Both the position numbers and the translations under genes were made by a program. 64,000 bases of DNA from Triangularia verruculosa (Eukaryota > Ascomycota > Sordariomycetes > Sordariales > Podosporaceae). Under the pieces are notes generated by a model, which worked only from the letters and a program-made list of their open reading frames with translations, was not told where the DNA came from and did no database searches. Numbering within the stretch: position 1 is the first letter of the stretch; every line of letters starts with the position of its first letter. The DNA is taken from positions 434,001 through 498,000 of the forward strand of contig MU863878.1 of NCBI GenBank assembly GCA_033296885.1, written 5' to 3'. Shown here in pieces: positions 44,743-56,704 of the stretch.

Positions 44743-45800
44743 TCGTTTTGCTATTTGTCTATACCTTTTCTCCGTTTGAATCGTAGGTAGCCTTGTCTTT
44801 AAACTGATTTTAAATGATCACGCTGGCCTCGAGATCGAGTGACCATTTTCAGATATATATACTCATCATCATCATGAAGTCGCACCGAAGATAGTATATG
44901 GTTTTAGCCAGGAGGTGATCTCCTTCTTGACGATGTCCAGTTTGATGTTTATTTGAAGCCTAACTTTTCGGATGTTATGAGCCCTTCACAAATCACTACT
45001 GGGCTTTTCAATGAAAATGGTGAAGAGAAGAATGGACCCACACTGAAATCAACGGGACTTTGTGTTTAGTGCCCGAATATAATTGTTGGCGGGGACACTT
45101 CCTCTTTCTATACTAGTCTGAATGTGAGGCTATCGCGGAATCTAGAGATATCCAGAGAGGTTGCTGTCCGATCCCGCAGAACCCCGGCCTTTTTACCGAA
45201 ATAAATGGATATGATAAAGTAATAGTGTATGTAGACAGGGACAAGCCATGCAGCTCGAGCGATTTCGCGCGCCGGGACTGCAGGATGAACAGTTGACAGT
45301 CATGATCTGGGATAAATCCTTGCCAAGGTCGACGCTGCACATGCGTCCTAACCCCAGGATAAAACGGCAGATACTCGATAATCATAGGAAAATGAAGATT
45401 TAGCTATCGAAAGAATAGGCCAGGGGAATATTCTAAATCGTGTTCGAGACGTGAGAGAATTAAAGCCGTGAACGCGCTCGTCTTGGACCCTGAAGCGTCA
45501 CCTAAGACTTGTGCTGCCCCTCCATGCGTGCGATAAGAGAAGATACAGGGGCTGGATAAGAGAAACCAGCCAATTGTGTGGAGAAAGGCAAAATTAAAGT
45601 GGATTTTGCTCTGGACCCCCACCATAAAAACTCGACAGTGCCACCATCACCCCGCCTCTAGACTCACAGCTTGCCCGATGACTCTGTATCCATCCCAGTG
45701 AGCTTTGGCTCTCTGCCAGTTGTCTAGCCCCTATTTGAGCTGTCACTTCCCCCCCGATTGCCATTTGCTCCGTTTCGCGTCATCGCAAACTACACAAACG
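44743..45800. other. Intergenic region upstream of FGAM synthase
   Basis: Short ORFs only. The FGAM synthase frame is open back to 45705, but MAHLTLAGDSCFT at 45801 is the natural start. Confidence 0.45.
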
Positions 45801-48800
45801 ATGGCGCACCTCACCCTCGCAGGTGACTCCTGCTTCACGGCCTCCGAGGCCCAGAAGCTGAAGGACCAGATCAACAAGATAGCGCCCATCAAGGTGTCTA
45901 AACTCACTGGCTCCTGGGTCTACTATGCCCACATCAACGGTGACGCCAACGCCGCTCAGCAAACCCTCGCTCAGTTCCTCCCTCTCTCCGGCGCATCAAC
46001 TCCTCCTCTCACTCACATCGGCTATTCTCGCAAATGGTTCGTCACACCACGATATCTCTCGCCATGGAGCTCCAAGGCCACCATGATTGCCCATGTGTGC
46101 GGCTTCGAGAACCAGATTCAGCGGATTGAGCGCGGACGCATCATCAGCATCGAATTCGACCAGCCCTACAACGACAAGACTGTTCCATTTCGGGATATCC
46201 TGCATGATCGCATGACCGAGCATCTCACCGCCGAAGAACCGGATCTCAATGCCATGTTTGCCGAGAGCGAGCCCGCTCCCTTGGAAGTTGTTGACATCTT
46301 TGCCGAAGGCCAGGATCCGGTGCAGGTGCTCAATGAGTACAACAAGGCCCGCGGCCTGGCCCTGGATCAGTCTGAGGTCGAGTACCTGGTGGAGCAGTTC
46401 ACTCAGCTGGGCCGGCCACCCCATGATGTCGAGCTCTTCATGTTTGCTCAGGTCAACTCGGAGCACTGCCGTCACAAGCAGTTCAATGCCAACTGGACTA
46501 TCGATGGAATCACCAGGGAGCACAGCTTGTTTGGCATGATCAGAAATACCCACAAGGTCACCCCTGACTTCACCGTTTCCGCTTACAGCGACAATGCGGC
46601 TGTGATGCAGGGTGAGAGCGCCAATCTCTGGGCTCCTGATTACTCTACTGGCTCTTGGAAGCTGAACAAGGAGCTTATTCACGTTCTGGCCAAGGTTGAG
46701 ACACACAACCACCCAACCGCCATTGCTCCCTTCCCCGGTGCTGCCACTGGATCTGGTGGTGAAATTCGTGATGAGGGTGCTGTTGGCAGAGGCTCCATGC
46801 CCAAGGCTGGTCTTTGCGGTTTCTGGGTCTCTGATCTGCACATTCCTGAGCACAAGGCACCCTGGGAAATTGATGTCGGTCGCCCAGCCCACTACGCCAG
46901 CAGTCTTGACATCATGTTGGAGGCGCCTATTGGCAGCGCCCGGTTCAACAACGAATTCGGCCGCCCATGCTTGACAGGTACTTTCAGGACTCTTCTTACT
47001 GCCGACGATACCAAGGCCGAGGGCGAGTTCCGCGGCTACCACAAGCCTATCATGATCGCTGGTGGTGTCGGTACTGTTAGAGAGAAGCACGCTCTCAAGG
47101 ACCCGAAGGATGTTCAGGAGGGCGCCCACGTTATCGTTCTTGGCGGCCCTGCCATGTTGATCGGTTTGGGTGGTGGTGCCGCGTCCAGTAACGCTTCGGG
47201 AGAGGGCAATGCCGACCTCGACTTTGACAGTGTTCAGCGTGGCAACCCTGAAATGGAACGCCGTGCGCAGATGGTCATCAACACTTGCGTGGCTCTTGGA
47301 GACCAGAACCCCATCGCCATGATTCACGATGTTGGTGCTGGTGGTCTTTCAAACGCTCTGCCAGAGCTCGTCAATGATGCCGGCTTTGGTGGCAGATTCG
47401 AGCTTCGCCAAGTTGAGTGCGTTGACCGGGGAATGAGCCCTCTTCAGATCTGGTGTAATGAGGCCCAAGAGCGTTATGTCGTCCTGGTGAACAGCGATGG
47501 CATGGAACGCTTCACCGCGATTTGCAGTAAGTTTGATTTCGTTTTCAAACATGTTACGTGCCCTGGACTAACTGATCAATAGACCGCGAACGCTGTGGGT
47601 TCTCCGATGTCGGAACTGTGCTGTCCAAGGAGGAGGATGGTGTTTCTAGGCTGATCCTCAGCGACAAGGAATCGAAGGAGTATCCTCGCCCTATTGACGT
47701 TCCTATGGACGTCCTTTTCCCCAAGGGCAGGAAGTTGGAGCGCATTGTCAGCTCCAAGAAGCCTACCTGGCCCGTTTTTGAGCCCGTCGCCAGCCTCAAG
47801 GCTGCTCTCGGCGACGCTACCAGCGATGCGGATCTTTTTAAGCAAGCCGTCCAGAGAGTATTCTGGCTGCCCTCTGTTGGATCCAAGTCCTTCCTCATCA
47901 CTATCGCTGATCGCACGGTTGGTGGTCTTACTGTGCGCGACCAGATGGTTGGCCCATGGCAGACACCAGTTGCCGACGTCGCCGTTACTTCCACTTCATT
48001 CGGCTTGAACGGTATGAAGACGGGTGAGGCGATGGCCATGGGTGAGAAGCCAACTCTGGCTTTGATTTCTCCCGCCGCTTCTGCCAGAATGGCCGTTGCC
48101 GAGAGTTTGCTCAACCTCGGCGCTGCCGACATCAAGGGAGGCTCATACAGAGGCGACCTCAAGCGCGTCAAGTTGTCCGCCAACTGGATGGCTGCTGTCA
48201 ACCACCCCGGTGAGGGTGCCGCTCTTTACGAAGCTGTTGAGGCTATCGGTATGGAGCTTTGCCCTAAGCTCGGCATCAGCATTCCTGTCGGCAAGGATTC
48301 GACCTCGATGAAGACCAGCTGGAGAGATGGAGAGACCAAGAAGAGCGTCACTGCTCCTGTCTCAGTCGTCATTTCTGCCTTCACGTTGGTCGAAGACGTC
48401 CGCCGCACCTGGACTCCTGAGCTTCGCCGTGTCGAGGATGTCGGCGAGACTGTGCTACTTTATGTTGATCTCGCTCAAGGACACAAGGCCCTTGGTGGCT
48501 CTGCCCTTGCCCAGACCCTTGGTGCGATCGGCAACGAGGCTCCTGATGTCCGCGACGTCGATCTTCTTAAGGATTACTTCGACGCCCTTGCTCAGCTTCA
48601 CGAGAGCGGCATTGTCCTGGCCTACCACGATGTCTCTGACGGCGGTCTTGTTACTACCATTGCTGAGATGATGTTTGCCGGCCGTTGCGGTGTTGATGTC
48701 ATGATGGATAGCGTTGCCAAGTCTGGCAGCCTCGGCGATATGACTGAGGCTCTGTTCCACGAAGAGTTGGGCGCCGTCTTCCAGGTTCGTGCTTCAGACG

Positions 48801-49924
48801 AGACCAACTTTAAGAGATGCTTCGCCACTTGTGGCCCTCCTGCTGGGCTCATCAAGAAGATTGGTGTTGTTCAGGACTCGTCTGAGCAGACCCTCAACAT
48901 TCGCTACGGAGAGGGCGCCCCCTTCGTTAGCCTCGACAGAGTTGAGATGCAGCAATGGTGGTCCAAGGTCTCCTATGAGATGCAGAAGCTCAGAGATGAC
49001 CCCTCATGCGCCGACTCTGAATACGCTGCCATCGCTGACTCTGCCGACCCCGGTCTCTCTTACAACTTGACCTTCTCGCCCGCTGAGAACATCGTTCCCT
49101 TGACCGCTTCGATCACTGGATTCTTCGGCAAGAGCCCTCGCGTCGCCATCCTTCGCGAGCAAGGCGTCAACGGTTACGCTGAAATGGCCTTCGCCTTCCG
49201 TGCCGCTGGCTTCGACGCCGTCGACATCCACATGACTGACATCATCAACGGCCGTTCCCTCGCTGACTTTGTTGGTCTCGCCGCCTGCGGTGGTTTCTCC
49301 TTCGGCGACGTTCTCGGCGCCGGTCAAGGTTGGGCCAAGTCCATCCTCCTCCACGACAAGTCCCGCAAGGAGCTCGCCGAGTTCTTCCAGCGCAAGGATA
49401 CCTTCGCCCTCGGTGTCTGCAACGGTTGCCAGATGCTCTCCCGTTTGAAGGAGCTTATTCCTGGCGCGGAAGACTTCCCTGCCTTCGTCCAGAACAACTC
49501 CACCCAGTTCGAAGCCCGCTACAGCATGGTCAAGATTGAGGACAACCCGTCCAACCCGTCCGTGTTCTTCAACGGCATGAACGGTTCTTCTCTTCCAATC
49601 GTTGTCTCTCACGGCGAGGGCCGCGCCGAGTTCCAGAGCCAGCAGCAGTTCCAGAGCTTGACCGAGTCTGGTGGTATCCCCATCAGATACGTCGACAACA
49701 GACTCGAGGTTACTGAGACTTATCCCTACAACCCCAACGGCAGCCCTGGCGGTATTGCCGGTGTTGCTAGCAGAGATGGAAGAGTGTTGGCCATGATGCC
49801 CCACCCCGAGAGAACGATCATGGCTGATGTGACGAGCTATGCGCCCAAGGAGGATATTGAGGAGTGGGGCGAGTTCGGCCCCTGGTTGAGGATGTTTAGG
49901 AGTGCTAGACGCTGGGTCGGTTAG
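45801..49924 (+). CDS. ade6: Phosphoribosylformylglycinamidine synthase (FGAM synthase)
   Basis: Converts FGAR, glutamine and ATP to FGAM, step four of de novo purine synthesis, in the cytosol. Exons 45801-47526 and 47583-49924 join to 1355 residues, close to the yeast enzyme; the 56-nt intron (GTAAGT donor, CTAACTGAT branch, TAG acceptor) joins TAICN to RERCGFSDVG. The N-terminal PurS-like part is followed by the linker FTQLGRPPHDVELFMFAQVN and SEHCRHKQFNANW. The first AIRS-like domain has KVETHNHPTAIAPFPGAATG, the second has GALSNALPEL-like and YHDVSDGGLVTTIAEMMFAG. The C-terminal glutaminase has VAILREQGVNGYAEM, the nucleophile in LGVCNGCQMLSRL, and the PHPERTIMAD histidine/glutamate. It is the longest intact gene in the window. 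Confidence 0.97.
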
Positions 49925-50911
49925 ATGAGATAGACTGACCCGGTTGTGTTTGAGATGATATAAATGAAAACGAGATATAGGATGGGTGCTTTTTCGTGGC
50001 GGAGGCGTTTTATGGGAAATGGTGTAGGTTGTGGGGGTTCACAAAAAAGAAAATGGGAGGCATATCTGTTGGGCAGGTTGGTTCAATATTTTGATTTTGC
50101 TGTTTTTTTCTTCTGCTGGGGCAAAAAAGGAAAGGGCCTGTGATGGTGTGTAAATATTTGAAAAGCAAGAGAGATTAGATCTTGGTGTAAATAGGTAGCA
50201 AATGGTCATCTCGCGTGATTGAAATACTGTGCTATCGTGTCTGACTACCAAGGAGCTGGCGTGCGGGTTATGCTATGCTGCTTAGGTACTCGTCTATCTC
50301 GAGATATTCTTTGAGTCTTTAGTCTAGCAAGTTGGGTGAGTATACAAACGGGCAGACACACCATGCCTAGTACTTTTGTGTTCGTACACAGGTGACAACC
50401 TATCTATCTAGAGCTCGGCTCATACGTTCGATTTCAATTCTCGTCCTGAATTGCTCCTCTCAGCCACCCACTTCCCTGGGAGGTACCTACCAAGATGTAG
50501 GTAAGTAAATCAACCCAAGCCTTTTCACTGCAGCAACCGCTCAGCTCAGCTTTCACTCTACCTACACAGTGCCGGCCTCCACCTCCAACTACCTTACCAA
50601 CCGATTAATAATGAGCTGTCTTGAAAAGGAGATCATACACCTATCCTCTCGCGGTTTAGAGAGAGGATAACTCATGAGTCGAGACTTTGATTCAGGAAAA
50701 AGCACATGGTATTTGAACTTGCTTTTTTAGCTCTTTCCCCCTCACAAACACACCATCACATCAGGTATCCTAATCTTCCATATATCGGAAATCGACGTGA
50801 AAAATGTCCATCTATTATCATCAGACCCGAAATTCGTGTCCGGCTACAGCTCTCCAAAAGGACGGGACCGGGAACGAAAACGAAAAGTCATGATTGTATT
50901 GATATCATAGT
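49925..50911. other. Convergent 3' region
   Basis: 3' UTRs of FGAM synthase and sgt2; a CTACC/GGTAG-rich stretch at 50480-50570. No gene seen. Confidence 0.45.
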
Positions 50912-52179
50912 TTAAGGAGCACCGCCACCACGACCAGCACCAGCACCACCACCACCAGCACCACCACCCATCATGTTTCTCGCCCTGCCATCGCAAAAAA
51001 AGATCAGTTAAACTGTTTTGTAATGACCAAAACCAAAGAAAAAATGGTTGAACTCACATCTCAGCAATAGAAGGATCCGACATCAAGCTCCCAATATCCG
51101 GCAACCCACCCCCGCCGCTAAACGAGTTCGCCATGTCCCTCAACCTGGGGTTGTTCATCAAATTGGCCATCATATCCGGGTTGCTCATCAAGTTCTGCGC
51201 CATGCTGGCGAACATGGGGTTGTTCATGATCGCACCAAAGTCCAGTCCACCTGGGCCACCGCCACCACCACCACCACCACCGCCACCACCGCCGAGCATA
51301 CCGGCCAAGTCAGCCAAGCTAGGCGTGCCACCGCCTCCAGAACTGGGAGATGCACTTCTCGCAGTAGCACCGGCACTCTCGTCGGCCTCGATCTCAGCCA
51401 CCCTTCTCTTGGCCGTCTCGAAACCCTTCTTCATGGCATCGCTGCCACCGTTGCCCTCGTATTCGATGCCCTTTTGGTAAGCTTCCATCGAGCCCTTGGC
51501 GTCACCGAGGGCGAAGCGGGCGAGACCGAGACGGGACCAGGCCTTGGTGTATGTTGGCTCAATCGCAACGGCGGCTTCGGCGTCAGCCTTGGCGGACTCG
51601 TGGTCCTTGGCGGCGGAGTGGGCAGCCGCGCGGTTGGAAAGGAAGATGGCGTTGCCGGGGTGGAGGGACAAGGCCTGTGTGTAGTAGTTGATGGCGGTGG
51701 GGTAGTCCTTCTGGGCCATGGCGGCATTGCCCTTGGACTTGAGGGACTCGGCCTGCTTCTTTTGCTCTTCGGTGACATTGCCTGATGGGGGTGGTGGGGC
51801 AGACGACGAAGAGGAAGACTGGGAAGCGGCGGGCGCGGTGACATTCTTGAGCTTCTCGTAGACGGAGTAAATCTGGAGGAGGTTCTGAGAGCCGATGGCA
51901 GAGGTGACGGCGGCCTTGTCGGAAAAGTCGACGGAGAAGGCCTCGTTTATGCAGTTGATAGCGACGTCGATGTTGTCGGAGTCTTCCTCGCGGAGGGTGC
52001 CATCTTTGAGGGAGGAGGAGAGGAAGTCGCAGATCGCGAGGGCGAGGCGCTGCTTGGAGGTTTGGGCTGCCTGGGAATAACAAGTTAGGTTTGACTATAT
52101 ATATAGAGATGAAGATAGGGGGTTAGGCAGGTCGGCGATGCGACAACCACCGCGCGCAAAAGAGGATGATGGTTACCAT
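50912..52179 (-). CDS. sgt2: Small glutamine-rich TPR protein Sgt2 (GET pathway co-chaperone)
   Basis: Sgt2 receives tail-anchored proteins and hands them to Get3 through Get4/Get5. Exons 52179-52177 (the ATG alone), 52070-51058 and 50984-50912 join to 362 residues; introns have GTAACC and GTGAGT donors. Domains: N-terminal SGTA homodimerisation domain (RLALAICDFLSSSLKDGTL, then DVAINCINEAF), a Ser/Pro linker, three TPRs from about residue 110 (LKSKGNAAMAQKDYPTAINY, AIFLSNRAAAHSAAKDHESA, AWSRLGLARFALGDAKGSM), and an STI1-like Met/Asn-rich part (NPMFASMAQNLMSNPDMMAN). A 12-glycine tract and a terminal GGGAGGGG segment replace the Gln-rich tail of yeast. Starting at the isolated ATG is inferred from the family N-terminus MAAQTSKQRL-like. 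Confidence 0.92.
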
Positions 52180-52795
52180 CTTGGAAAGGAAAGCAGATCT
52201 CCTACTGGCAGACTGGGGTATCTCGAGGTGAAGAGGGGAGGCTGATGTTCTGGCAGAAATCCAAAAGCGAAGAGAAAGAAAAGAAAGTAGTTCGTGGCGG
52301 GGCTCGGTTTCAACCCAAGGCCAGATGCGTCGGCCAGATTCCACTCAAGTCGATGGAGGGGTCGGGTTGGTGATGGGACGCGCGTGGGTCTGGAACCTTG
52401 ACGTCTACAGAAAAAGGCCGGCTGCTTGCATATGGTAGCACAAAATTGTGGCGGCTATTCTGTACCGCTTCTGCGCTAGTGCTGAACAGGAACGGTGCCG
52501 TTTGGATGCAATAAAATAGTGGGGCACGCTGATGTCAACGCAAACCCCTAGTTCTTTGGAGCTCTCAGCTGTGTCACTCCAACGCCTGGAATCTGGAAGT
52601 CAGCTTGTCAATCACCAACATCATTCCCATACCACTCGGGCTAATCACAATCGCGTGAACTCTTCGGGTACATCACTCTTTCAATGCTTTCTCGTATTCT
52701 CTTCTATGCTGACATCCCTGCATTGTAGAAGCTTCAAGACCATTAGCAGCAACACTTAGGTAGCCATCCCGTCCCATCAAGCAAAACATACCAAC
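52180..52795. promoter_or_regulatory. Divergent promoter region between sgt2 and the RING-CH gene
   Basis: About 600 bases; no ORF of note and no clear TATA box. Confidence 0.45.
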
Positions 52796-54625
52796 ATGGC
52801 GACGGCGTCAGGCACAAGCACGCCAGCCGGGCCCGCCACGCCCTCAGCTTCAGCCGTGCCGTCCATAGTAGCAGCGCCGTATGTCGAGAACGACCAGCGC
52901 GTCTGCTTTATCTGCTTAGAAGTACAGAACGAGACCGACACCCCAGACGGGACCTGGGTTCAGCCATGCCCATGTACCCTCGAGGCGCACCAAAGTTGCA
53001 TGTTACGATGGCTAGCAGAGTCGGAAGTTTCCAACGGGCCATCCAAGAACGGTCTAGAGTGTGGAGTCTGCAAAGCTCCCATCACCGTCGAAGAACCATA
53101 CGATGCCATCGTCGCCCTGCGTAATCGCTTCAACCGCAAGATCAGCCGGATTGCCCCTGGCCTTCTCGTCCTCATAGTTAGCGAGTGTAGTGTCGTGGGA
53201 GCTGCTAGCTACGGCTTTACCGCAATCGCCGTATTCGCAGGACGACGAGCTGTCTTGTCAATGGTTGACAAAATTGGCGTAATACCTACAGTCATAACAT
53301 GTTCCCTGATCGGGCCGGGGTTAGTTCTCTCAAGGTGGCTGTCCTCGATAGGCAACGTGGTGATGCTGCCGGTTAGCATTCTGGTAAGCTGCTATTGCCA
53401 CTTTGCCCTTTTCATTCTGTCCTCTGCTAACATGCTCCTGTACCTACAGTATGGCACGTTTCTATTCGGCCGCAACGAACCACTCCGCTGGCCCCCTTCG
53501 CCAGTCTGGGCCATCGCCTTGATGCCAAGCCTCCAATTTACATACAACTTTCTCTACTATGAGATATTCGGCAAACTAGAACGGCGTCTCAACCGAGCCC
53601 TCCGCGGTAGGCCCATGGACGAGGAGCCACAAAACCAAGCCCAACAACAACAACAACCAGCCGCTGACGCTGCCCCAGCCAACGGCCAGGCACAACAACA
53701 GCAAGGTGGGCAACAACAAGGCGGAGCTGCTGGTGGCAACCAAAGACAAGGAGAACAGGGAGAGGAAGGCATGTGGGATTTAGTCCTCAACCTAGCCCGC
53801 GCTGTTGCCGGCCTCTTTGACGATGACGACGAGGTCGAAGTTGAACTCGACGGACCTGATGACGGAGCTCCCGTCGACCGGCTGGTTTTCGAAGTGGCAC
53901 TTGATCTCGGCGCCAACCCCGATAATTTCGATGACGATCAAGAAGCTCAAGACGAAGACGATCAAGAGGAACTTGAGCATATCCTTCATGAGCACGCGGC
54001 GGATGAGGCTATTCCCCCTCCTGCTGCGGTTCCAGTACCAGCACCGGCAGCGCCGCCACCAGCCGCACAACCCCAGCAACAGCAACAAGCTCCGAACCCC
54101 CCACCCGCTCAACCACCGCAACAACAACAACAACCTCTGAATCCCCCACTCAACAATAACAACAACAACCGCCGCCGCAACCGCAACCGCGACAACGCAG
54201 TGGCCCGGCCACCCCCCGGCCCCAACGGCGAAGGCGAAGTGGGCATCGTCTCACTATTCATCAATTCGATCGTCTCGTCGCTGCTCATGCCGGTGATATC
54301 CTTCGGCATGGGCGAAGCGATTAGACTTCTGGCGCCCAAGTCCTGGGTTACGCGGTCTCTTTTTTTCCAGCGGGACTCGTTCTGGTCGTCGATCTGGGGA
54401 GGTGCCGGCGGTCGCAGGAGGATCATGGCACCTACCGGCGGCGCCGGGGGAACATATGCACCCAGTATTCTTCAGCATCAGTGGGGGAGGAGCCTGGTGG
54501 GCGGGTGTCTGTATGTGGTGCTGAGGGACGCCTGGGCGCTGTATGTCAAGTGGAGGAGGGTGCAGGTGAAGCTGAACAGGAGGGTGAAGAGTGTGGAGAG
54601 GAGGAGGGCGGTGGGTGGTCAGTAA
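52796..54625 (+). CDS. RING-CH (MARCH-type) membrane protein, putative E3 ubiquitin ligase
   Basis: The N-terminal C4HC3 RING-CH finger (residues 37-92) has CFIC, then CPC, HQSCMLRWL and CGVC, the layout of MARCH/Doa10-type E3s that ubiquitinate membrane proteins. Hydrophobic segments follow at about 115-140 (APGLLVLIVSECSVVGAASY), 160-180 and 215-235. A long Gln/Ala and Asp/Glu-rich cytosolic stretch with Pro/Gln repeats comes next, then another hydrophobic segment (VGIVSLFINSIVSSLLMPVI) and a basic tail. The genomic frame is open throughout (609 codons), but 53384-53449 is a textbook intron (GTAAGC donor, GCTAAC branch, CTACAG acceptor) of 66 nt, stop-free and in frame. Spliced exons 52796-53383 and 53450-54625 give 587 residues. 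Confidence 0.85.
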   Translation: MATASGTSTPAGPATPSASAVPSIVAAPYVENDQRVCFICLEVQNETDTPDGTWVQPCPCTLEAHQSCMLRWLAESEVSNGPSKNGLECGVCKAPITVEEPYDAIVALRNRFNRKISRIAPGLLVLIVSECSVVGAASYGFTAIAVFAGRRAVLSMVDKIGVIPTVITCSLIGPGLVLSRWLSSIGNVVMLPVSILVSCYCHFALFILSSANMLLYLQYGTFLFGRNEPLRWPPSPVWAIALMPSLQFTYNFLYYEIFGKLERRLNRALRGRPMDEEPQNQAQQQQQPAADAAPANGQAQQQQGGQQQGGAAGGNQRQGEQGEEGMWDLVLNLARAVAGLFDDDDEVEVELDGPDDGAPVDRLVFEVALDLGANPDNFDDDQEAQDEDDQEELEHILHEHAADEAIPPPAAVPVPAPAAPPPAAQPQQQQQAPNPPPAQPPQQQQQPLNPPLNNNNNNRRRNRNRDNAVARPPPGPNGEGEVGIVSLFINSIVSSLLMPVISFGMGEAIRLLAPKSWVTRSLFFQRDSFWSSIWGGAGGRRRIMAPTGGAGGTYAPSILQHQWGRSLVGGCLYVVLRDAWALYVKWRRVQVKLNRRVKSVERRRAVGGQ

Positions 54626-55026
54626 GGGGGGGATGAAGAGAGGAGGGGAAGGGAAGGGGGAGGGTATTACTATTGTAATCAATTACAACGACGACGAGTT
54701 TTGTTTTCTTTTGTATCATTATTTGGAAAGCAGGAGCTAAGGGGGGATTGGGACACTTCATATGGACTTCGATAGTTTGGGTTCTGTGTCGGGGTTGGGT
54801 TCATAAAGGTAGCGTCTTCCTCGTTTTAGCATCCAGCATTCGTTTCTTTTTCTTTTTTGTATTGAGAATTAGTGGGCATCGTAGTGTACATTCATAGCTA
54901 AAGAGGGAAAGCGACACGAGGATTCATAGCATAAGCAATAGAATCCTGGACTATGCACGGTGCCCGTGTCAAAGGAATGCTTGATTGACAATGCCGGAGT
55001 CCAGCTCATGAATGCTACCTAGGTAT
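54626..55026. other. Convergent 3' region
   Basis: 3' UTRs of the RING-CH gene and galactokinase; palindrome TACCTAGGTA at 55016-55025, immediately beside the galactokinase stop. Confidence 0.5.
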
Positions 55027-56704
55027 CTAATGCCCCGCCATCCTCAAGTCATCACCGATCCTATCATCCACCACCACCGGCCCTCTATCCTCCACCAGAT
55101 AAACCGCACTGCCACTACCAGGCTTGCTCACCACCACCGCGGCCTCCCTCTGCTCCTCCGTCAGGTCCAACTTGCTGTAATACTCCTTCTCCCACGCCTC
55201 CTTCACAACTTTGACCATGTCAGCAGGCACAAGGTGCACCGAACAGCCACCCCATCCGGCACCAGTCAACCGACTACCATAGCTGCCTGCTTTTCTCGCA
55301 ATCGAGCATAAATCATCAATCTCCTCGCAGCTGCACTCGTACACCTCCCGGCAGGAATCCTGCGTCTGATTGAGCAAATCGCCCAGTTGGGCGTTGTACT
55401 CCGAGGTATCGTCTGTATCGGATGGTTGCTGCTCCAGCAGAGCCATAAACTTCAACACCCGCAACGCTTCGCTAAAGACGTGAAGGGCCCGCTGTCTGAG
55501 CTTGAACTTTTCCGCCCGGACGGGAAAGCGAGAGGTGAACTGCTTGTTGAGGTCGTCGACGGAGATGTTGAGAACAGCGGCAATCTCCTCACGGGTATAG
55601 CCATCCTTCTTGTCGAGGTTCTTCTCCGTCAGGGAAACCAACTCTTCAAGTTGGGCCTTAGTTGATTTGGAGGATGTAGCGCCTGAGGAATGCTCCTGAA
55701 GAGCAAAGTACGTCTCGTGAAAGCCGTGCAGACTGACTGATAAGGGGCTGGCGTCTGATGGGAGTTGGGTGCCAGGGGGGTTGAGCACTGCGTTGAGATA
55801 AGCAGCCGCAAGACTGCACTCCACCACTCGGAGGTTGTAGTGGATGGGCCCAGTGACGTATTTGTCGGCTGTGACGAACGATTGAGCGATCAAAAAGGTG
55901 AGCTCGGGGTTGGTTTTGGGGAAAGAGACTGGACGGGCTTTGAGAGATGGGGTAAAGGAGACGAAGAGGGCTGAGCCACGCTCGGAAAAGACTGAGGCGG
56001 ATTGGTCCATTCTAGATCAATGTTAGCTGCCGTGGTGATGAATATGAAGACTGGGGACGATCTCACCCTCCCGAGTTGACACCAACAGCCCGTTCGCTCA
56101 CAATAGCCAGCTCTGTCAACTCAGTCTTATCCACCGTCTTCTCACCATTGGCAACCATGACAGCCAGAGCACTCGAGCTCACAAACGCAGCGCTCGAGCT
56201 CAAGCCACCACCAGCTGGGACCGTCCCGTCCATCAAGATCAACATGCTTTTGGGCTTGATGCCATCGCCGTGCTTCTTGCGGAGCAACTCAAGGGCTCCC
56301 CGGAGACCGGACTTGAAGTAGTTGGTCCACTCGTGAACAGTCGCATCAATGTCCACAGCATCGTAGGGGATATCAAACTCGTGAGCAGGGAACTTGGCGT
56401 CTTGGACGTTGGCGATCTTGATCTTGTAATGGCCCTCTTTGGCATTGGTAGACGCAACGTTGGTTGATACGGCAAGAAGCGAGTCGGCGGTGATGGCCAT
56501 GGGGAGCACAGGGTAGAGGGAGTAGTCAATGTGCTCGCCGATGATGTTGACTCTGCCTGGTGATCTGGCGACGAACTCGGCCGGTTGTCCATAGATGGAC
56601 TGGAAGCGCGTGAGAAGGTTATTCCATCTTTTCGCCTGGGCGCCGAGGGCATCCACGGTATAGATGTCGCTCAGAGAGCTGGCAACGGGGACAGGGCCGG
56701 CCAT
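55027..56704 (-). CDS. gal1: Galactokinase
   Basis: Phosphorylates galactose to galactose-1-phosphate, first step of the Leloir pathway. Exons 56704-56067 and 56011-55027 join to 540 residues (yeast Gal1 is 528); the 55-nt intron has a GTGAGA donor, GCTAAC branch and CTAG acceptor, and joins GVNSGG to MDQSASVF. All GHMP-kinase signatures are present: GRVNIIGEHIDYSLYPVLP near the N-terminus, the phosphate loop GTVPAGGGLSSSAAFVSSSA, and the C-terminal motif SRLTGAGWGGCSVHLVP. VNSGGMDQSASVF carries the catalytic aspartate, exactly across the splice junction. No other GAL genes lie beside it. The ATG at 56704 is the first in frame. Confidence 0.96.

Noticed and set aside
45996..47327. 443-codon minus-strand open frame inside FGAM synthase
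   Set aside because: An antisense shadow of a strongly conserved gene; its composition mirrors the codon bias of the sense strand.
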